A stretch of 11,176 nt of DNA from CAYJRR01 sp964372275 [NCBI: uncultured bacterium] (GTDB taxonomy: Bacteria; CAYJRR01). This document shows positions 1 through 9,000 of the stretch, piece after piece. How positions within the stretch are numbered: position 1 is the first letter of the stretch; the number at the start of each line of letters is the position of its first letter. The notes under the pieces were generated by a model. The model was not told the DNA's origin and did no database searches. It saw nothing but the letters and a program-made list of their open reading frames with translations. The DNA lies in assembly GCA_964372275.1 (NCBI GenBank), contig CAYJRR010000108.1, positions 4,144 through 15,319 on the forward strand, in the 5' to 3' direction. The position numbers and the translations under genes were made by a program.

Positions 1-45
1 GTCGACCTCTCGGTGGCGCAGACCTTCACCATCGTCGTCACCGCC
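1..45 (+). repeat. Tail of a truncated long repeat (unit 0)
   Basis: These 15 codons (VDLSVAQTFTIVVTA) are the last strand of a long repeat cut by the window edge. Bases 1-55 match bases 703-757 exactly, so this unit ended like unit 2 (412-747). It shows that the array extends upstream of the window. Confidence 0.9.
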
Positions 46-3000
46 GTGAACGACGAGCCGACCTTCACCAAGGGGGCGAACCAGACGGTCCTGGAGGACA
101 GCGGGGCGGCGACCGTCGCCGGCTGGGCGCAGCCGAGCAACAGCGGCGCGCCGGCGCTCCCCGCGAACTGGGAGGGGCACGCCAACGAGTCGGCGCAGAC
201 GGTGCTGGCCTACGTCGTCACCAACGACAACAACGCGCTGTTCTCGACGCAGCCGTCGATCGACATCGCCACCGGCGACCTCACCTACGTGCCGGCGTCG
301 AACGCCAACGGGACGGCGACCGTCACCGTCCAGGTGCGGGACGACGGGGGCACCGCCAACGGCGGCGACGATCTCAGCCAACCGCAGACCTTCACCGTCG
401 TCGTCACGGCGGTGAACGACGCCCCGGCCTTCGTCAAGGGGGCGAACCAGTCGGTCTTGGAGGACGCGGGCGGCACGACGGTCGCCGGCTGGGCGACCGG
501 CTTCGATGCCGGGCCGGCCGACGAGGACGCTGCGCAGGCGCTCCTGGACTTCGTCGTCAGCAACGACAACAACGGGCTGTTCCTGGCGCAGCCGGACGTC
601 GCCAACGACGGGACGCTGACCTTCACCCCGGACGTCCATGCCAACGGCACCGCGGTCGTCACCGTCCGGGTGCAGGACAACGGCGGCACGGCGAACGGCG
701 GCGTCGACCTCTCGGTGGCGCAGACCTTCACCATCGTCGTCACCGCCGTGAACGACGTCCCCAGCTTCACCAAAGGGGCCGACCAGACGGTGTTGGAGGA
801 CAGCGGGACGACGACCGTCGCCGGCTGGGCGACGGCGATCTCCAAGGGGCCGGCGAACGAGTCGGGGCAGGTCGTCGACTTCCTGATCGCCACCTCCAAT
901 GACGGGCTTTTCGCGACGCTGCCTGCGGTCGCCGCCGACGGGACGCTCACCTTCACCCCCGCGGCGAACGCCAACGGATCGGCGGTCGTCACCGTGCGGA
1001 TCCACGACGACGGCGGAACCTCGAACGGCGGAGTCGACACCAGCGCCGCCCAGACGATCAGCGTGGTGGTGACGGCGGTCAACGACCAACCCGCGTTCAC
1101 GGCGGGGGGAAACGTCACCGTCCTGGAGGACAGCGGAACGACGACGGTTGCCGGGTGGGCGACCGGCTTCGACGCCGGACCGCCGGACGAGGATTCCGCG
1201 CAGGCGGTTCTGGACTACGTCGTCGGGAACGACAACAACTCGCTTTTCTCCACCCAGCCGGACGTTGCCAACGACGGGACCCTGACGTTCACCCTCGCCG
1301 GAAACCAGTTCGGCGCGGCGATCGTCACCGTCCGCGTCCAGGACAACGGCGGCACCGCCGACGGCGGCGTCGACCTGGGGGCCGCCCAGGTCTTCAACAT
1401 CGTCGTCACCGGGGTGAACGACGTCCCGAGCTTCACCGCCGGGGCGAACCAGACGGTGCTGGAGGACAGCGGCGCCGCCACCGTCGCCGGGTGGGCGACG
1501 GCAATCTCCAAGGGACCGGCGAACGAGTCGTCGCAGACCGTCTCCTTCCTCGTCTCCAACGACAACAACGCCCTGTTCTCGACGCAGCCGGCGGTCGCCG
1601 CGGACGGGACGCTTACCTTCGCGACCGCGGCCGACGCCTTCGGAACGGCGGTCGTCACGGTGCGGATCCAGGACGACGGAGGGACGGCGAACGGCGGCGT
1701 CGACACGAGCGGCGCACAGACGTTCACCCTCGAGCTCAAGCCGGTGAACGACGTCCCCGGCTTCGTCGCCGGGGCGAACCAGACGGTGCTGGAAGACAGC
1801 GGCACGTCGACCGTCGCCGGATGGGCGACCTCGATCTCGACCGGACCGGCGAACGAGTCGTCGCAGACGGTCACCTTCCTGGTGACGAACGACAACAACG
1901 CGCTGTTCTCGGTCCAACCGGCGGTATCGCCGAGCGGCACGTTGACCTTCACCACGGCACCGAGCTCCGTCGGCACGGCGACCGTCACCGTGCGGATCCA
2001 AGACAACGGCGGAACGGCCGACGGCGGCGTCGACACCAGCGCCGCGCAGACCTTCCGCATCGTGCTGCAGACGGTGAACGACGCCCCCAGCTTCGTGAAG
2101 GGGGCCGACCAGACGGTGCTCGAAGACAGCTCCCCGACCACCGTCGCCGGCTGGGCGACCTCGATCTCGCCCGGGCCGGCCGACGAGTCGGGGCAGGTCG
2201 TCGACTTCATCCTCACCAACGACAACAACGCGCTCTTCTCGGTCCAACCCGCGATCTCGTCGACCGGAACCCTCACCTTCACCCTGGCGGCGAACCAGAA
2301 CGGAACGGCCACCGTCTCGGTGCAGATCCACGACGACGGCGGCACCTTGTTCGGCGGTGTCGACACGAGCAGCGTGCAGACCTTCGTCGTCAACGTCACC
2401 GCGGTCAACGACGTCCCCAGCTTCACCAAGGGGGCGAACCGGACGGTCCTGGAGGACAGCGGCGCCTCGACGACCGTCGGGTGGGCGACGGCGCTCTCGA
2501 CCGGTCCCGCCGACGAGTCGGGCCAGGTCCTGGACTTCCTCGTCTCCAACAGCGACAACGCGCTCTTCTCCGCGCAGCCGGCGGTGGCGGCGAATGGGAC
2601 GCTGACCTTCACCCCGGCCGCCGACGCCAACGGCTCGGCGATCGTCTCGGTGCAGGTCCACGATAACGGGGGGACGGCGAACGGCGGCGTCGACACCAGC
2701 GCGGTGCAGACCTTCACCATCGTGGTGACGGCGGTCAACGACGTCCCGAGCTTCGTGAAGGGGGCCGATCAGACGGTCTTGGAGGATTCGGGGGCCGCGA
2801 CCGTCCCCGGCTGGGCGTCGTCGATCTCGACCGGCCCCGCCAACGAGTCGAGCCAGACCGTGTCGTTCCTCGTCTCCAACGACAACAACGCGCTCTTCTC
2901 GGCGCAACCGGCGGTGGCGGCGAACGGGACGCTCACCTTCACGCCGGCGGCCGACGCCAACGGCTCGGCGACCGTTTCGGTGCAGATCCAGGACAACGGC

Positions 3001-6000
3001 GGGACGTCGAACGGCGGCGTCAACACCAGCGCGGTGCAGACGTTCACCGTCACGGTGAAGCCGGTCAACGACGTCCCCAGCTTCGTCAAGGGGGCCGACG
3101 TCACCGTCGGCGAGGACAGCGGATCGACCACCGTCGCCGGCTGGGCGACCTCGATCTCCAAAGGACCGTCGAACGAATCGAGCCAGGTCGTCGACTTCAA
3201 CCTGATCTCCAACAGCAACAACGCGCTCTTCTCGACCCAGCCGGCGATCTCGGCCAGCGGGACGCTCACCTTCACCGTCGCGGCGAGCGCCGTCGGCGTC
3301 GCCACGGTGACGGTCCAGATCCACGACGACGGCGGTGTCGTCGACGGCGGCGTCGACACCAGCGCCGCGCAAACCTTCGTCGTCACCGTCTCCGCGGTCA
3401 ACGACGCGCCGTCGTTCGTGAAGGGGGCCGATCAGACGGTGCTGGAGGACTCCGGGGCGGCGACGGTCGTCGGATGGGCGACCTCGATCTCCCCCGGTCC
3501 GGCCGACGAGTCGGGACAGGTGGTCGACTTCCTGGTCGACAACAGCGACAACACCCTGTTCTCGGCCCAGCCGGCGATCTCCGCGACCGGGACGTTGACC
3601 TACACCCCGGCGGGCGACGCCAACGGGACGTCGACCGTCACCGTCCGGATCCACGACGACGGGGGGACGGCCTTTGGGGGCGTCGACACCAGCGCCCCAC
3701 AGACCTTCGTCATCACCGTCACGCCGGTCAACGACGTCCCGAGCTTCGTCAAGGGGGCCGACAAGACCGTCCTCGAGGACGCCGGGGCGCAGAGCTTCGT
3801 GGCCTGGGCGACCTCGATCTCCAAGGGACCGGCCAACGAGGCGTCGCAGGCGGTCGACTTCCTCCTCATCAGCAACGACAACAACGCGCTGTTCTCGGCG
3901 CAGCCGGCGGTGGCCGCGAACGGCACCCTCTCGTTCACGCCGGCCGCGAACGCCAACGGGTCGGCGACCGTCTCTGTGCAGATCCACGACGACGGCGGGA
4001 CGGCCAACGGCGGCGTCGACACCAGCGCCGTGCAGACCTTCACGATCGTGGTGACGGCGGTCAACGACGCGCCGAGCTTCGTGAAGGGGGCCGATCAGAC
4101 GATCCTGGAGGACGGCGGCGGCGCGACGGTGGCGGGGTGGGCGACCGGCTTCTCTCCGGGTCCGGCCGACGAGTCGGGTCAGACTCTCGTCAACTACACG
4201 GCGACGAACGACAACAACGCCCTGTTCACGACGCAGCCGGCGGTGGCGAACGACGGGACGCTCTCCTTTACCGTCGCGGCCGACGCCTTCGGCACCGCGG
4301 TGGTCACGGTGCGGGTCGTCGACAACGGCGGCACCGCCAACGGCGGCGTCGACACCGGCAGCCCGCAGCTCCTCACCATCGTCGTCAAGTCGGTCAACGA
4401 CGAGCCGACCTTCGTCGCCGGTCCGAACCAGACGGTGCTGGAGGACAGTGGCACGACGACGGCGGTCGGGTGGGCGAGCGGCTTCGATCCCGGCGCCTCC
4501 AACGAGTCCGGCCAGTCGATCAGCACGTATCTGACCGCCAGCGATTCGACCCTCTTTTCGACGCAGCCGGCGATCAACGTCGTCGGCGACCTGACCTTCA
4601 CCGTGGCGGCGAACGCCAACGGGACGGCCACCGTGACGGTGCAGGTGGTCGACGACGGCGGGACCGCCGACGGCGGCGACGACACCAGCACCGCGCAAAC
4701 CTTCACCATCCTGGTGAAGGCGGTCAACGACGCGCCGACCTTCGTCAAGGGGGCCGACCCGACGGTGAACGAGGACGCGGGGGCCACGACGATTGCCGGA
4801 TGGGCGACCGGCTTCTCGCCGGGTCCGGCGAACGAGTCGGCGCAGACGCTGGTTACCTACACCGCGACCAACAACAACAACGCGCTCTTCAGCGTCCAGC
4901 CGGCGGTCGCCACCGACGGGACGTTGACCTTCACCCCGACGGCCGACGCCTTCGGAACGGCGACGGTGACGGTCACCGTGCAGGACAGCGGCGGCACCGT
5001 CGACGGCGGCGTCGACGTGAGCGCCCCGCAGACCTTCGTCATCACCGTCAAGTCGGTCAACGACGAGCCGACCTTCGTCGCCGGTCCGAACCAGACGGTC
5101 CTGGAGGACAGCGGCACCACCAGCGTGATGGGCTGGGCCACCGGCTTCGACCCCGGCGCCGCCAACGAGTCGGGGCAGTCGATCAGCACCTACGTCACCG
5201 CGAGCGACTCGACCCTGTTCTCGTCGCAGCCGGCGGTCAACGTCGCCGGCGACCTGACCTTTACCCTGGCGCTCCACGCCTACGGCGCCGCGACCGTCAC
5301 GGTGCAGGTGGTCGACGACGGCGGGACGGTCGACGGCGGCGACGACACCAGCCAGGAGCAGACCTTCACCATTACCGTGACGCCGGTGAACGACGCGCCG
5401 TCGTTCGTGAAGGGGGCCGACCAGACGGTGAACGAGGACGTCGGGCCGACGACGGTCGTCGGCTGGGCGACCGCCTTCTCGACCGGCCCGGCGAACGAGT
5501 CGGCGCAGTCGCTCGTCGCTTACACGGCGACCAACAACAACAACACGTTGTTCTCGGCGCAGCCGGCGGTGGGGAACGACGGAAAGTTGACGTTCACGCC
5601 GGCGGCCGACGCCTTCGGCGTGGCGACCGTGACGGTCACCGCGCAGGACGACGGCGGCACGGCGAACGGCGGCGTCGACGTAAGCGCGGCGCAGACCTTC
5701 GTCATCACCGTCCGGTCGGTCAACGACGAACCGAGCTTCGTCGCCGGGGCGAACCAGACGGTGTTGGAGGACAGTGGCACGACCAGCGTGATGGGGTGGG
5801 CCTCGGGCTTCGATCCCGGCGCGGCCAACGAGTCGGGGCAATCGATCAGCACCTATCTGACGGCGAGCGACTCGACCCTCTTCTCGGCTCAGCCGTCGGT
5901 CAACGTCTCGGGCGACCTGACATTCACCGTGGCGGCGAACGCCTATGGGACGGCGACCGTGACCGTGCAGGTGGTCGACGACGGCGGAACGGCCGACGGT

Positions 6001-9000
6001 GGCGACGACACGAGCCAGCAGCAGACCTTCACCATTCTGGTGAAGCCGGTGAACGACGTCCCGAGCTTCGTCTCCGGCGGTAACGTCACCGTGGGCGAAG
6101 ACTCCGGGAGCAGCACCGTCGTCGGCTGGGCGACCTCGATCTCCAAGGGGCCGGCGAACGAGTCGAGCCAGACGCTCGACTTTCAGCTTACCAACAGCGA
6201 CAACTCGCTCTTCGCCGCCCAGCCGGCGATCGATCCCACCGGGACGCTGACCTTCACCATCGCCGCGAACCTGACCGGCGCGGTGACTGTCACCGCGCGC
6301 CTGCACGACGACGGCGGCGTCGACGACGGTGGCGACGACCTCTCCGATGCGCAGACCTTCCTGATCACCATCGTCCCGGTGAACGACGCGCCGAGCTTCG
6401 TGAAGGGGGCCGACCAGTCGGTCCTGGAGGACAGCGGCACGACGACCGTCGTCGGGTGGGCGACGTCGATCTCCCCCGGTCCGGCGGACGAGGCGGGCCA
6501 GGCGGTCGATTTCCTGGTCGCGGCCGACATCACCGCCCTGTTCGCGGTGCAGCCGGCCGTCGCTCCGAACGGGACGCTGACCTTCACCCCGGCGGTGAAC
6601 GCCAACGGCACGGCGACCGTCACCGTCCGGGTGCACGACGACGGAGGGACCGACTTCGGCGGCGTCGACACCAGCGCGCCGCAGACCTTCGTCGTCACCG
6701 TCACACCGGTGAACGACGTTCCGAGCTTCGTCAAGGGGGCCGATCCGACAGTGCTGGAAGACAGCGGCTCGACGACGATCGCCGGTTGGGCCACGTCGAT
6801 CTCACGCGGTCCGGCCGACGAGTCGGGGCAAGCGGTCGACTTCAACCTGATCTCGAACAGCAACAACGCCCTCTTCTCGACCCAGCCCGCGGTGGCCCCC
6901 GACGGGACGCTCACCTTCACCGTCGCCGCCGACGCCTTTGGCCTGGCGACGGTGACGATCCAGATCCACGACGACGGCGGCACCGCAAACGGCGGGATCG
7001 ACACCAACGCGGCGCAGACCTTCGTCATCGACGTCACGCCGGTGAACGACGTCCCCAGCTTCGTGAAGGGGGCGGATCAGACGGTGCTGGAGGACAGCGG
7101 CGCCACCACGGTCGTCGGGTGGGCGACGTCGCTGTCGAAGGGGCCGGCGAACGAATCGGCGCAGACGCTCGACTTCCTCGTCTCGGCCGCCGACCCGACC
7201 TATTTCGCGGTACAGCCGGCGGTGGCCTCCGACGGGACCTTGACCTTCACCCTGGCGGCGAACGCCTTTGGAACCGCGCTCGTCTCGGTGCGGATCCACG
7301 ACGATGGCGGTACCGCCAACGGCGGCGTCGATACCAGCGCCGCCCAGACGTTCAACGTCGTGGTGAGTCCGGTCAATGACGTCCCGTCGTTCGTGAAGGG
7401 GGCCGACCCGACCGTCCTCGAGGACAGCGGCACGACGACCATCGCCGCCTGGGCCACCTCGATCTCGCCCGGTCCGGCCAACGAGGCGTCGCAGGCGCTC
7501 AGCTTCCTGCTCACCAACGACAACAATGCTCTCTTCGCCGTGCAACCGGCGGTCTCCGCCACCGGAACGCTGACCTTCACCCCGGCGGCGAACGCCTTCG
7601 GGACGGCGACGGTGACGGCGCGGATCCAGGACGACGGCGGGACGGCGAACGGCGGCGTCGACACCAGCGCGGCGCAGACCTTCGCCATCGTCGTCAAGCC
7701 GGTCAACGACGTCCCCAGCTTCGTCAAGGGCCCGAACGTGGCGACCCTCGAGGACGAGCCTTACTTCGCGGGTTGGGCGACCTCGATCTCCGCCGGCCCC
7801 GCCAACGAATCCGGGCAGGTGGTCGACTTCCTGCTGTTCCCATCCGATCCAACGCGGTTCCAGTCCGGTCCGTCGGTCGCGGCAAACGGCGATCTGAGCT
7901 ACGTACCGGCCCCCGACGCCACCGGCGTGGTGACGGTCACCATCCGGATCCACGACGACGGCGGCACCGACGACGGCGGCGTCGACACCAGCGCCGACCA
8001 GACGTTCGTCATCGCGATCACCCCGATCAACGACCCGCCGTCGTTCGTCAAGGGGGCCGATCAGACGGTGCTGGAGGACACCGGACCGGTGACCGTCGTC
8101 GGCTGGGCGACGTCGGTCTCGAAGGGTCCCGAGGACGAGTACTACCAGGTGGTCGACTTCGGACTCGTCTCCAACAGCAACAACGCGCTCTTCTCGGTCC
8201 AGCCGGCCATCGCCGTCAACGGGACGACCGGGACGTTGACCTTCACCCCGGCCGCCGACGCCAACGGTGTCGCCACCGTCACCGTCCGCGCCCACGACGA
8301 CGGGGGCACGGCCGGCGGGGGGATCGACACCAGCGGCCCGCAGGAGTTCGTCATCACCGTCACTCCGGTGAACGACGTCCCCAGCTTCGTGAAGGGGGCC
8401 GATCCGACCGTCGTGGAGGACAGCGGATCGACGACGCTCGCCGGATGGGCGACCTCGATCTCGCGGGGGCCGTCCGACGAGTCGGGCCAGACGGTCGACT
8501 TCGCGCTGATCAGCAACAGCAACAACGCGCTTTTCATCACGCAGCCCGCGATCTCCGCCACCGGGACGCTCACCTTCACCGTCGCCGCCGACCAGTTCGG
8601 CGCGGCGACGGTGACCGTGCAGATCCACGACGACGGCGGCACCGCCAACGGCGGCATCGACACCAGCGCCGTGACGACCTTCGTCATCAACGTGCTCCCG
8701 GTCAACGACGTCCCGAGCTTCACCAAGGGGGCCGATCAGACCGTCTTCGAGGACGGCGGCGCCGCCACGGTCGCCGGCTGGGCGACCGCCATGTCGCCCG
8801 GCGCCCCCGCCAACGAGGCGTCGCAGGCGGTCGACTTCCTGGTCACCACCAGCGACGACGCGATGTTCGCCGTCCTGCCGGCCGTCTCGCCGAGCGGCAC
8901 GCTCACGTTCACCCCCGGCACGAACCGGTTCGGGTCGGTCGTGGTGTCGGTCCGCATCCACGACGACGGCGGCACCGCCAACGGCGGGGTCGACACCAGC

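Noticed and set aside
285-1118. Minus-strand frame of 277 codons and similar ones at 2769-3401, 4194-4787, 6183-7037, 7200-7727, 8142-8726, 8736-9464, 9972-10523 and 10590-11066
   Set aside because: All read the same antisense pattern (VTTxVKVC, STPPxxVPPSS) of successive repeats in one reverse frame. They break wherever a chance stop falls and have no independent signals.
1155-2738. Overlapping long open frames of about 500 codons on both strands (1155-2666 plus, 1215-2738 minus)
   Set aside because: Same cause: the repeat DNA lacks stops in several frames. Only frame 1 gives conserved beta-strand motifs and spans the whole window.
3474-6083. 869-codon open frame on the plus strand in frame 3
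   Set aside because: It overlaps frame 1 completely and is extremely arginine- and glycine-rich, as expected from shifting the frame of GC-rich DNA. Its repeats are a shadow of the real ones.
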